64,000 nucleotides of DNA from positions 12,287,945-12,351,944 of the forward strand of contig NC_039508.1 of NCBI RefSeq assembly GCF_003672135.1, in the 5' to 3' direction. The notes under the pieces are model-generated. The model had not been told where the DNA came from, searched no databases, and saw nothing but the letters and a program-made list of their open reading frames with translations. The position numbers were made by a program, and so were the translations under genes. The stretch comes from Ooceraea biroi. Lineage: Eukaryota; Arthropoda; Insecta; Hymenoptera; Formicidae. Below, in pieces: positions 48,001 through 60,511 of the stretch (position 1 is the stretch's first letter; each line of letters starts with the position of its first letter).

Positions 48001-48230
48001 AAATAAGGAATAATAAAATCGAAAACGGTTACAAGATTCCGCAACATTCATGTTACGAACAAATCTGAAATGGTCCGAATCTTTGGACATCGTGCATGAC
48101 GTGTTAAATAAACTCTTTATTGCACTCACGTTTGCAAATCCTGCTTACAAATGCTGTTTCAGTAGTCCAATAATACAGAGGTACGAAGGCCGCGCACCCC
48201 CGTTCACGTGACAAGGACACGCGCCCACTT
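39043..48230. other. Upstream region of the DIP gene, no recognised gene
   Basis: CpG-rich blocks lie at about 41050-42180, 43150-43700, 43900-44800 and 45100-45500, separated by AT-rich DNA. GA/CT microsatellites occur at 39429-39450, 41668-41692, 42151-42178 and 44412-44430. A 16-bp tandem pair (ACTTTAAATCAGTA) lies at 47901-47932. Open frames of 180 aa (41091-41633) and 203 aa (43936-44547) have no family features. An upstream non-coding exon of the DIP gene is expected somewhere above 39043 but was not located. Confidence 0.55.
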
Positions 48231-51200
48231 TTCCAGAAGTCTAATCAGAAACGTTTCTCCTTCAGGCTCGACTTCGCGATCCGTTTAACCAGCTTGGCCG
48301 AGTCGTGCAACGGCCGTCGATTCCGCTTGTTACAGAGCCCTTTTTGCGGAGAAATAAGCTACACGCGATTCCCGGCATACTATGATTCCTTTCGATCGCA
48401 GGCACTCGGACGCCGATACTGGTTGCCGCATTACCTACACCGGTTAAACCCTTATTGCACGCTGCATCGTGTGTACGTGCGCCGTATATGGCGCAAAACG
48501 TGCAAAACTTTCGGAGGCATACCCTCCTCGGTATCTCCATGCTCGAGAATTCCGAACGCAATCGAAATGTTCGCCCCGCAAAAAACTTTGGCGCGCTACG
48601 GGTTGCACTACTCACGTCTGCTTAGGGTTTTTTTTCCGGAACAAATCGGTCCGATTAAAAAACGCCTCGGGCCTCGAGAACAAAGTGTTTCCGAACTGCG
48701 TCCGCTATTGCGATTTTCGTAAAACGGTAACGGTGTAACGTGCTCCGATGGAACGCGTTTCGGAAAGTTACTTGAAGAAATTTCTCTTAAAATCTCCCCC
48801 CTGCGAGCCAGTAGTTCGCAGCGCTATAAAATCGTGCCCTCCGTCACGAGCGAAATTCTCCTGTGCCATTAACCCTTTCCGGTCGAGCGATTTTAATCAA
48901 AGTCACATAAATTATGTCCCTCTGAAACGGAAACGCGCAACCCAAGAACAGCTAATATTCTTTAACGATCGATCCTTCCGTCGATGTTCCTTGTTAATAA
49001 AAGAATAATGAAACTAAAGGAACCAATAATAACGTACACCCGATCGATACCGTAAGATCTATCGCGGCATCCAGATCAGAGTCCATGCAAAGTCGAACGT
49101 AATTTTTGGTGCATATTTCATATCGCAAATTGATGTATAGCTTCGTCGCAGCGGCACTCGCGACGTGTCTTTTATCTTCATTCATATTGACAACTTCGCG
49201 TTACGAATTCCTGCGGTTCATTCACCAGCCGATCGTTCTCACGACCGCGACGACCGCCCGCGGCGTCCGTGCCGCACGCAGGGGCGTCGCGAAAAATTCG
49301 AGAGACGCATTCCCCGTTCGATCGATCGGCCGGCAATTGAAATCGGACGTAGCACGCGCGCGCCTCCGCAGGCTGCTACCGCCGCGTAAAGAGACGCGTT
49401 TTCGCTCCAGCCACTCGGAAACGCCTCCGCAACAAGGTAGCGAGTGTTTACCCCCTTACTCTCCCTTTCCCCTTTAACCCCTTGAGTAACTTCCCCGGAA
49501 TGCACACTGTGATTCCTTTGAGCACTCCACGATGGATGCGCGAACGTGAGTCTGCTCGTGTCGCGTCCGCCCTCTCAGACACCTCGTTTGCCACCCCATT
49601 TCGACCCCCTCACGCCCTCCTATTATATAAACCGGGAGGATAGAGAGGTCCGACTATACTCGCGGTTTATATAATACAGCATTGGCAACGCAGCGCACGT
49701 ATGCAATTCCTCCATAATTCCTTGGTTTGCCCCATCCCTCGCGCCTCGAGCTGTGAGGCGGAGGAAACGAGGAGGGAAGAAGAGGGCGAGTCGGGGGTAG
49801 CCGATAATACGATTCCTCGTATGTCCTCGACATGAACACGCGCCGCATTTGCAGCCCAACCCTCCGCGTCCTCCTCGCGCACGCCTCTCCTCATCCCCGG
49901 AAAATCTAATCAACTCCTCCGCCCCCGCCCGTCGTCATCGCCGCCACCTCCGAGGTTTCCTTCGCCCTTTACCGTGATTCTACTCCGTCATGCCCTTACT
50001 TCATTCTGCAGCGGACGCGTCTGCCTCGGCGCGTTTTATTATGCGACCATATATCGAAGATGCCCGATAAGATTTTGTGTTATAGAAGTTTGACTAAGTG
50101 CTAAGAGCGTGGAGAAAGCTCGATCGATATAGAAATTAAGACAGAAATAAATTATTCGTAGCGTCTTAATCGGACGCGCGAAAGTCATCCAGGATAAGAA
50201 CAGCCGTCTCAACTAATAAATGGGAAAAATTGCAGCGCGTTATTTAGGACTCCTATAATGACGCTACCGAGATCTCGACGTACAGCGGAGGGTTAATTTC
50301 CCGCTGCAATTACCGAGGTTCGCAGGGTAGATCGAAGCAAATTTATGCGAGCAACGAGAGCGACATTGTTTCTCTCTCGCTCTCTTCTCTTCTTCTCTCA
50401 GCCTGGTCCCTTCCGCCGCATTTTAATTCTCGTTCGCTAGCGCGCACCACGAATATCGGCGATTAAAGTGGCCTTAAAAGGCCGACGGGCCGTATGTCGC
50501 GTTATATGAAATATCCCTCGGTCGACGAAAGTCCATTCCGACGCCAGCAGTTCGCAGAGAACGACAAGGACGATGACGAGGACGGCGTCCTGATAGAGGA
50601 AACGTGTTCCGGCGCCACGCGGTGCATACAGAACGCGTTATCGTCCCGCTACTTTCCTCGCACGCGTCGAGCATTTTCCACCCCTTCTGTTCACCCTTTT
50701 AAAAGCTTGCGGCCATCCAAAGACACGTCGTTCTGTAAATCAAAGCCGCCCGCTCGTACGTGGACCTATCGCTATCGTTCGCCAAGCAGTACGAATTGCA
50801 GATTCTTAACGGGTTTCATGGAAAGAAACCATATTCGCGAATACTTACCATCGCTACCATTGTGCTCGGGCGAAGCTTTACGTAACGTTATGACGAACTA
50901 CCGAAGTTGCGTATTATCGATTGCGAGGGTCTCCGAAATCGAATTTGCGAAAAAACTTTCCATCAATTGAAAATTATTCTCGAATGATGAAATTTCTCTT
51001 AAATAAACTGTACTGTGCACAAAATGTCGAGATTAAAATTAGAAGAAGAAAGAATAATTTATCGAGACTCGTTCTACGTCCAATTACCTAGTAAATATTT
51101 GTTTCTGACATTGAAGCTAGAATCAAAATTAAGATCAAGCAATTTTGACGGTAGTTAAATCATCGAACGGCAGCTACATATATTACGGAAAAGTGTCGGA

Positions 51201-54200
51201 CGCCTCTTTTGCGTTGCAAATTCTGTCGGCGCGACGAAGTCTCGAAAGCTGTAACAAAATTATTACGTCGTTAATCCGTCGTTGCGAGCAGCTGGGGAAG
51301 ATTTCACGCACCGCAACGTACGGACCGTCGACCCTTTTAAAGCCACTTTAAACGCCAATATTTGCGCCATGTGTACGTAAACAGAAATTAAAATAGGGTG
51401 CGAAGGAAAGGGCTTAGGGTGAGTGGCAAGACCAAGAGAGATGCAGCATTATTTACGTTGAGATATCATTCAACCCTTCTCCACACTACATCTGCTTTTA
51501 ATCGTTATGTGCAACGATGCACTCGCTCGAACACATTTCATTCAACGTGCAAATAAATGTCCATGCATATTTATTAATACAGAGACTACTATCGTTCCGA
51601 AAAAATATTATTTTCCAAAATAAAGAATTCATTTTTAGAAATAATTAAAAATAGTATTTAAATAAAAATAATATTTCAGACAGAAATTCGTCGAAAGTTA
51701 TTTCTTTTACGATTACACTAATAAGTAATTTTTGCTGACAATGCGTTAATTTCGAATCAAATTTACAGAGAGAGAGAGCTTTTTCGGAGCAGAAAATAGC
51801 AGCCGGGGAAAAACTGCATGCTCGCTTATGTCTAATACGAGCCGCATTCACGCCGCAAAAAAAATATGCGCCATAAACTTTATTCTCAAATGAGTGTTTT
51901 AAGCGCGGAAGGAGCTGGTGCGAAATGCAAGCGCATCGTACTCACACATTATAGCGCAAGCTTTACAACCCCGGTTGTAAATTTCGTCAGCGTCGAAAAA
52001 AGAAAATAAACAAGGTGCGAAAACGCAACGTCGATCCGCCAAAATTTACGATCCGTATATCCGAAACGTCGCGCTGTAAAAAAAGACGGCGGTGTTAATT
52101 TTTCCGCCCAATTTTTCACTGCCGATCATCAATTACATTTTGATATTGCACATTGTCAAAACGTTTCCAAAACGCGCGTTTCATGGACCCCTCCGATGAT
52201 TTAAAAATTGCCTAAAACTCAGTTAAAATATTTTAATAAAAATACCCTGTGAGAAAATACGTACAAAAAAATAAAACGTAATTTCGCTTTTCCAATTTTC
52301 ACTTTTTCTTCATTTAATTCTAATTAAATAGTTTTTATTGTAATATTTATTTATTTCTCGAGGAGTTTGTGCTTTTTCTCGGATTAAATATGAATTTCCA
52401 AAATTTACCGCGAATAAACCACCGATACCAGACTGGATATTCTTCTCTGCTAATATTCTCGATTCGCATTTCGAATGGTTACGTAGCTCTTCGAGCATGG
52501 AGAACGCGACGGATATTCTTACTCCGAGCACGCGGCTCACGCGATTCTACAGCCAGCTCCGTTAATTATTTTCCGTGGGCTCTTGTGTACCGCATAAAAT
52601 GACGGGCAAACTTCGCGATGTTCGTCTCGGCGGAAGGCCACGTGCCGTGACACGGGTGGTAAACTCGATATTCCCGTCTTGATGGAAGCCGCTGCGACTG
52701 GTAGCAACAACAGCGACTCCGTGCCACTTTTAGATAGCATCGTCATCGTCGTCGTCGTTGCGTCGTCGTGGCTTTTGCGAATCTTTCATTCTTCCAGAGG
52801 CGAAAGATCTTCCGCGGAATCATTAATGAGATACCTCGGGTACATCAAAGTTGCCTGAGAATACATAAAAAATGTATTGTAATTTGTATCTGCAGGATTT
52901 TAATCTCGGAGGAAGTCTGAGAATTTGTTGCGTGTTTCATTGTTTCTCACAACTATGGTGAACACAATCTCGCAAGTCGACCAGAACATCGTGATGGTAA
53001 CGTTCACCCTCGCGTTTCCGGTAGGGGAACGTTTCGAATGCCGGGAGCGAACTTGGCGAATCGTAATTTCAGGGCTTTCGAAACCGCGCTGATCCGCTCC
53101 GATGAGAGGGCTCGTCCTCCTTGAAGAAAATCCTCGCTTTTCCGAAGTGGAAAACGATACCGTGCTCAATGCGAAGACAAGGAAGTAGGCGAATACGCGA
53201 GCTTCAAAAAGCTCATTATGGAAATTCGCCGATAGACGCTGAGTACTGAAATTCTTCTTCAGTCCTCGATTTCGTTTCAAGATCTTCGAGAGATGAAGTA
53301 CATTGAGCTTATCGTCGGAAAACTTCATTTTGTATAACCGTGGCAGATCGCGTAATAATAAAGAGAAATTCGCAGCTGAAAGTCTATTTTTTTATTTGCA
53401 TTCTGGGTTATATAGTCTGCATTTAAAATACATTGTCGGGCAACGGAGATGGAAGAAAAAAAGAAGAAAATTAAAGCAAAATATAGAAAGCATAGTTAAG
53501 TGAACAGATTTAAATACGAAGTGCGATATAGAGTAGACTATGAACATATGTATGTAAAAATTCTCATTTTATTCGAAATATGATTACTGTCATTTTTCAG
53601 CACCGCGATATGAGGGAGAGGAGGGAGATAACTATGTATAATTCTTCCATTGTATTACGCTTGACCCAAATCCTCGTTGCACATCTCGTACCTTTCTAAT
53701 TGCCGTCCGATTCACAAATTACAAATTTTGAAATTTCGCTGAATTTATTTTTAATCTTTAATTTAACGATTACTTGAAGACAAATTGCGTCTTAGAAGAG
53801 AAAGCTTCCCTTATCATCGAAATTACAAGCAAAGAGTACGGACGTGATTTTGTACAAATCTCCGAACTTATCTCCATCGAGCTGGAACCTTGTTCACCTT
53901 GACGAATCGTCGGAGATTCGGGATCATATTCGAAATCGTGGATTAGTTTGTAGATTTCATCATCGAGATCCCATACCTCTGATTTGCGAGACGGATACGG
54001 TGCGCCCCGGGAAAATGGAGTGTCTATCGAAAGAGGGGGAGTGCAATACCCCCAGCTCTGCGCCCTGCCATACGCACGCCGCGGTCTCGTCTCGGCGTAT
54101 CATGCCGCTCGGCTGCCCCCGCGAATTGATTCCTCTCCTCTCCGAGAAGAGGGTGATCCGTCTCTCCTTCTCTCTCTTTCTCTCTCATGCGCGCGGGCGC

Positions 54201-57200
54201 GGACGCGGGCACAAGAGAAACAGGCACGTGACGCAAAAATCCTCCGGACGCGACGCCCGCTCGCCATCCTGTATTCCAGTCAGGAACAGATAAGAAGTAC
54301 CTTCTCGAGAGCCGGCGTGGTAATAATTATGCAAGGAATATCACGGTGCGCGAGCGAGCGAGCGAGCGCGCGCGCGTCGCTCGCATAACAAGTGGACCAC
54401 GTTTTCCTGCTAGAGCTGGACTGACCCGCAAGTTTTTCCCGGGGATGATTTATCGGGACGAAGGTGATACCCTGCCCCCGGCCGTGCCCGCTATTTTCGC
54501 ATCTGCATTCGTTAGCTTTGTGATCGTCTCAAGCTGCTTCGCGTTCCAAGAGCCTCTCGCCGTGGCAGAACATGTTCGTTTGATTTAATGCGACGTGAGT
54601 TAATTAATTGTCGATTAAAACGAATTTATTCTCCATATTCCGTACGTTGGGTGTAGTATAATTATATGATATAAAAAAGGGAAAAACCCGACATATTTCA
54701 TTATAGAAATAATGAGCGATTTGTCACAACGTTCCGCGTTTTCTCTTCGGCAGAGTGTTGACGACGACGTCGTTGTCGTCATCGTCGTCGTTGCGGAAGT
54801 TGGAGCCTCGAGGACCGACAACCGATCGTTCGATGTTCCTTTTTTTTTGCCTGTGGCAAAGTCATAAATTCTTGCGTCAAACTTCGACCGATAAAGAATT
54901 CCTTACGATGTTATCCGCGGAAAATTTCCTTTAACGTGGCGTTGATGCGCGCGCTCGCTCCTTTCGAGGAATTTTAAGGAGCGAGAATTATCGACGGACT
55001 TTCCTTTATACGGGCGAACTTTCCCGTAACAAATGGCGATGGACAAAATTCGATTGGTTGCAAATCGGATCTGGCGCGATTATTCGACTGTAATGAGACT
55101 GCAATGGAATACGCCCAATTTGTAAGTTCGGTGAAATTCGTTGTAACAAAAGTTTATTCCAGCTCAATTTGTTGGCCCGCTTATAACTTCGACTGAAGTA
55201 TGGAGTGCTTTTAACCAATGTAGTTAATTGGAATAATTTGCCTGCCAAAGGATACATTTTTGTATGAAAATATAATAAATGCTCAAACGCTCTAAATATT
55301 AATTTTAAAACCGATGTGTTAAAATTAGCAAATAGTTTTGTTAAAACAGTAAATTAAAAATAGTTTTTTGACTTTCTGAAAAAACGTGAAAATATCGTTT
55401 TAGCAGAATATCGTTGGCATTAAATGGCAGGGTAAAAAGACACGGTTAAACGACGTGCGCTCTTCAAGCAAACGGAGGAAACTTCGCATACGTTATTTCG
55501 TGGCGTCGGCTCCTTAAAGTTATCCAAACATCTATTTCATAGGAAGTTTCACGACAGTCCCGCTGAAGTGGCAGAAATTCTCTCTTCTTCCCTCTCTCTC
55601 TCTCTCGACTAACTTTTATAATAATTTCATCGCGTTTGCATATTCGATGTCCCATCGAGAACTCTATATTCCAGCAATGAATTTCTGAGACGGATATTCA
55701 AGTCGTATATCGGATGCAAATCAATAAATATTCTTCTACACATGTTATACAGTATGGATTATTAAATAACATACATAAAATGAAGAACTTTGGAAAATGT
55801 AGTTGCGTCGTGCATGTAATATATAAATGCAATCATAAAGTTCAATATTCTACTGTATTAATCTTACATAAAAATTTACCCATTTCGAATAAATCAAATT
55901 TTCGTGACAGTTTTATTATTCCAAGGTTTCTTTTTCTCTTCCGAGATTACTCCGAGAAACGCCTAATTCTGAAGGCGTTTAGTATTAGAAATTGGATTTT
56001 CGCGATTCAAGTTTCAGGAATCCAGGTAAACGGTCCTGTTTGTCAAATAATCCTGAGTGGATTTTGTCATCGCCGGGATTTCATTTAAGGTTTAGTCGCG
56101 CGAAGATATTTAAAATTAAAATCTCCAAAGTTGGTATAAGTAATAAACTCACCCATTTTCCCATGAGGTTGAATATTTTCACGAAGGAGAAATTGACTGC
56201 ATATTCATCAAAGAACTTACCATTAAAATTTCACGCAATGAAAGTGGAACCAAAGAGCTATATATCTCATTCGATGGAAAATCGAGCCGGAGCAACGCGA
56301 GAGGTGTCACGGAATTTCTCGCCTTCGTCCAGAATCAAGTTGTAAACGTTTACGCTTTCTCCAGGAGATAAGGGGAGAGTCCATGCCTTGCGTTACTAAC
56401 GTGTTTCACGAAGTACTCGTGTGATCCTTTCGCGGATCGAGGTTAACGTGAAGTAAGATGACTCCCGGAGGACAATGTTCGCCGTATCGGATTTACCGAG
56501 CTGTCGCCGGTACTTACGTTACGCCTGAACATCATTCGTAGCGAGCCGTAAGGCGATTTAGTTACAGCCCCCCTACTTCATACTTTCCGGACGGATGCTT
56601 CACGATGCTTTTAGGTTCGGCACTTTGGTAAAGACATTACGTCTCCGATAATTACTGAAGTTCGTATCCGCGCAGCCCCGCAGCGGGTCGGGATATTTTC
56701 GAATGGCATCATAATCATATGTATCGCAGAATCTTATTAAATCTTCTCCGACACTTGATAAGAAATTGGATATCTGTTAGTCAGGCTCGATACAAATCGA
56801 ATTTTATTCAATTCAATTACTATAAAATATTTTTGTGAGGTGAATAGAAAATATAACAAGATCGAACATGAAATGAGGTATTTAAGCAGTAAAGATATAA
56901 AAATGAAGTACCGCACATGTACATACGATAATAGATGTACTCTCTATGTAATCTGCAAATCTCTATGTAATATGCAAGCTATTTTATCGCAAATATTTTT
57001 ATTAGATCACTGTAATCACTTAATTTCATTATAAGGAGGGCACGCTAATTGAAAATTTACAGAGCTTCTTAATGCAATACAATCATAATTCGCTTTATAG
57101 TACGTAATCTTCGATTTCTTAGATGAAGGGAAAGAGTCTCGATACTCAGTACCGACTTTGAATAACTTTCTAGAGAGCAAAGTTTCCATTCTTATACCGA

Positions 57201-58400
57201 TTTCTAACTTTCCTTCAATCAGAAGTAATATGGACTCATGGAGAACTTTTCCGTTTGCATTGCGCATAACGGAAAACGGATGTGGCAATCAAAACAAATA
57301 TTTCTCAGAAAGAACTTTATCGTGTATAACGCTTTGTCATAAATAAATAATATTAAAAGCATATTTAATTACTTAAAGCAGTAAATTGTTTTCTTCTATA
57401 ATTAACAGGAGTAATTTTCCTTTTAATGATACAAATTTTCAGATTTTACTAGTTGATTCTTTTTTAATTGCATGTTATGTTATTCACAAGATAAACTATT
57501 AATTACACGACTTCTGAATATATGATTCACAGTTACGTCTTTTTTTCTCGTTTGGGATGAAAAATCGCCTTTTTCTTATCATATTTCACGTAAATCGTAA
57601 ACGGTTCCCGTGAGATCTCCTTACTTTCGTGATCTTTTCATTTATGCAATATCATAGTTCTAATTTTTGAGAAATGCAGATAATTAGCAATTATTATTAT
57701 TACATTACATTTTGCATTATATTCTATCTACTATTTAAATACATATTTAGCCATTGGTTTCTGATCAAGATACAAAAGGTTACTGAACTTACATAGTTTA
57801 TTCCATTTTGCCATTTCGTTCTCGATTTAGAGAGACTCCGGTGTGCTTTCCTATATAATTTACAATACTGGAAATGATACTGTTTTGTCTGTTTATTTCA
57901 GGAATTTACGTTGCCGAATATAACCGAGTGTTATATGCATTAAAGTCTCAACAATTTCAGTGAATTATTTCGGTGTTTTAAACAATAAATATTATAATTT
58001 ATATTTAAAAGCACAAACAGATTTCAGTATCAGAACGTTTCAGAGAGAAAGAAATACAAATTTTTATTCTAAAATGTTGCAAAGAATACTTCAAACATCT
58101 TGCATATTACTATCTATAATAGATAAATCAAATATACATGTTTTATTTGTATATACAACATTCTATCTTCTTCTATTCTTCTATTTTCCAACCAACGATA
58201 ACAAATTTTCTAAATCAACGAAACATTTTTGATGTCAACAAATGTACATTATTTACAGAGAATATTGGAGAGAAAAAAGATTTTTTGGTCAATAAACGAA
58301 AGAATGCCATTTTTATCGAGAGCCAGACGCGATAACGAATCATTTTCAAAATAGTGCATTGAGAATACCTTCACAATACCTCGAATAAAACGGCGAGAAA
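48231..58400. other. Non-coding region with CpG-rich blocks
   Basis: CpG-rich stretches lie at about 48240-48900, 49190-49980, 50230-50900 and 53980-54560. Simple repeats include a CGAG/CG run (about 54348-54377), GTC/GAC runs (52741-52771 and 54761-54793) and CT runs (54163-54187 and 55591-55609). The interval 55700-58400 is AT-rich and featureless. No exon was recognised. Confidence 0.5.
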
Positions 58401-59150
58401 TCAGTTTTACGATCGGTCGGCGGATGCACCGACCGACGCGTCCCCAGGCTTTGATATTAAATTTGGATCCTGCTCGCAGGGGCTAAAGCCTCAAAATCCC
58501 GGCGTCGCCGGTAACACGGTATACCCGGTGTCCGGCCCGTGATGGGTGAGCGCGAATTAGCACGATTAAGATGCTATCGCGTCCGAGTGGACAGGGGCAG
58601 ACCGGGAAGGATTCGCCGGGGTGTAAACGGGGGGGACCATACTCTCCCCCGTCAAGGGCTGGTCTATGCCGACCTCAAAGTAACTGGCAAGTGGAACGCT
58701 CGCGGTTGTAGCCTCACGCGGCTATATCTATGGAGCGATGGCGGTGGTGGCGGCCGGTGATGGTGTACGGAGAGACGAGCGTGTTGCCCCGGATTACGGG
58801 AATACAGTGGACAGGGGAGATGGAGGCCGGGACCAGGCCGGCTCTCCTGATGCTGAGTTACGTTCTATCCTATATCCCCTGGAGCTATTACACACGCCGC
58901 GCGTCCCCATAAATACGATGCTGCCGGAATCGTCCCCGATACTCTCCGTCAGCCTGTTGAGGCACGTCCGTCAAAGCGCCACCCTCTGATCCTATGCTCG
59001 ATAATGGAAATCGACTCTGACCGAATGGATTGAGTCCCCCCTGTAACTTGACGGCAGTTGTGACCGTCGATGACGAGTCCCGGCGATCAGCCATCAACGG
59101 GAGACAATTTTCGAGGCTGTCAAGCGTCACGCGGCATGTGATCTCGGCGA
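58400..59150. other. GC-rich island in AT-rich DNA, possible decayed transposon
   Basis: About 750 bp of GC-rich sequence begins and ends abruptly. It carries short overlapping open frames on the plus strand (58539-58912) and none with recognisable domains. The composition and sharp edges suggest an inserted element such as the 5' end of a retrotransposon. I found no terminal repeats, reverse-transcriptase motifs or target-site duplication, so this remains a guess. Confidence 0.3.
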
Positions 59151-60253
59151 TCAGCGACGTATAACTGCAACTGCTTTTAAACTGAGCGCATCCAATTAAT
59201 TGTTTTGATCGTGCAATCGTAATATCGAAGCATAAATAATGCAATAGTTGTATCAGAATTCTCTTGATAATTAGGAGATAGGATAAACGACAGAGTGGAC
59301 GGTAGCGTTTTGGCTTTTTAGTAATATAAAATCTCGCAAATATGCGGCGCAAATTTCGATATGCTTTTGGTTATTACCAACGCGGATTCAATATTAAGCA
59401 TCATTTTAACGTGTAATTATTGGCATAATATTTGCTGCGCACACGCGCGCCTGCGGAAGTCACGGATGGTCCGCGCAAATATCGAAATTACGGTCGCGTA
59501 TAATCACTGCATTACACAGTTATCGCAATGGCATTAATCAGATGAAAATTCGAACCGGGTCATTATCTAATCTTAGAGTCAATCTAGTGCAAAATTCAAA
59601 GCACAAAAATCCCATTTCAACATCAGCAAATTACTGCCTACATATCTCCCGCTGGATATATTAAACGATTTAATTTTAATGCTAATACTACTGATATTAC
59701 ATTATTGTATCATTTAACATGTTCCCTGCCAAGCCGGTTTCGAGTAGTTGTCATTTTTAGGCCACGTGTACCAAAACGATACATATTATAGAGTTTGATA
59801 AATAAAGTTTTTAAAAATTATCTATTTTTTTTACTTTTTGTGTTCTAGAAATTTATTTTTTAGTAGAGTAAATAACGAAACTTGATGCAACGTAACAAAC
59901 ATCATCATGTAATAGTGGTACCAACAATTATTTCCTTGTACTTTATCAACGATAAAAATATCACTTGGCGTGAAAATGAGCGTGTATCGAAAATGGTATA
60001 CACGACAGGGAACGTGTTAATTAAATATAAAAATATTTCTACAATCACAATATTTTATACAATTACTACAATATTTTATAAACATCATTAATTTATTTCA
60101 AATAAATAAAGTAATCTTTTAAAATTATTACAAGCGGACACATGTTCCGTTCTTGTCACATGATTTTCATATGATTTTCACATGATTTAGTCATAAGAGA
60201 AATAAATTCCATTTTTTAGTACGAGCTCGTGCTTCTGCACACATAAAGTTCCC
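59151..60253. other. AT-rich non-coding stretch
   Basis: The sequence is strongly AT-rich. It includes a short tandem ATGATTTTCA/ACATGATTT motif at about 60160-60190. Nothing coding is seen. Confidence 0.45.
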
Positions 60254-60338
60254 TTGTTCGTACGACATTGTCACCTGGCTTTACACAAAAGTCTACGGAA
60301 TGTATTCAGACGTATTCAGATGAAAGGGTTATCTTCAG

Positions 60339-60511
60339 GTCGCACTAGAGAGTATAGGTCCATCGAAGTCAAAAGGTTGGCGGTGTCCGAGCACAATGCC
60401 ATTGTGGCGGCGGTGCTATCGATAGGGTTGTTAGGTTTTGTATTTGTCGTTATCGTCGCGTTCGGAAAGGGTCGTATGATAGGAACGAGTGGAAAGCACG
60501 GTTACTCGTAG
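60339..60511 (+). CDS. Possible terminal exon encoding a transmembrane helix
   Basis: An acceptor-like TTATCTTCAG ends at 60338. The frame then reads GRTREYRSIEVKRLAVSEHN, followed by 22 uninterrupted hydrophobic or small residues (codons 60398-60463). A basic flank GKGR and a short tail ending GKHGYS precede TAG at 60509-60511. The layout of polar outside, helix and basic inside is what a type I membrane protein would show at its C-terminus. I do not recognise the protein, no partner exon was found, and a chance open frame cannot be excluded. Confidence 0.3.
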
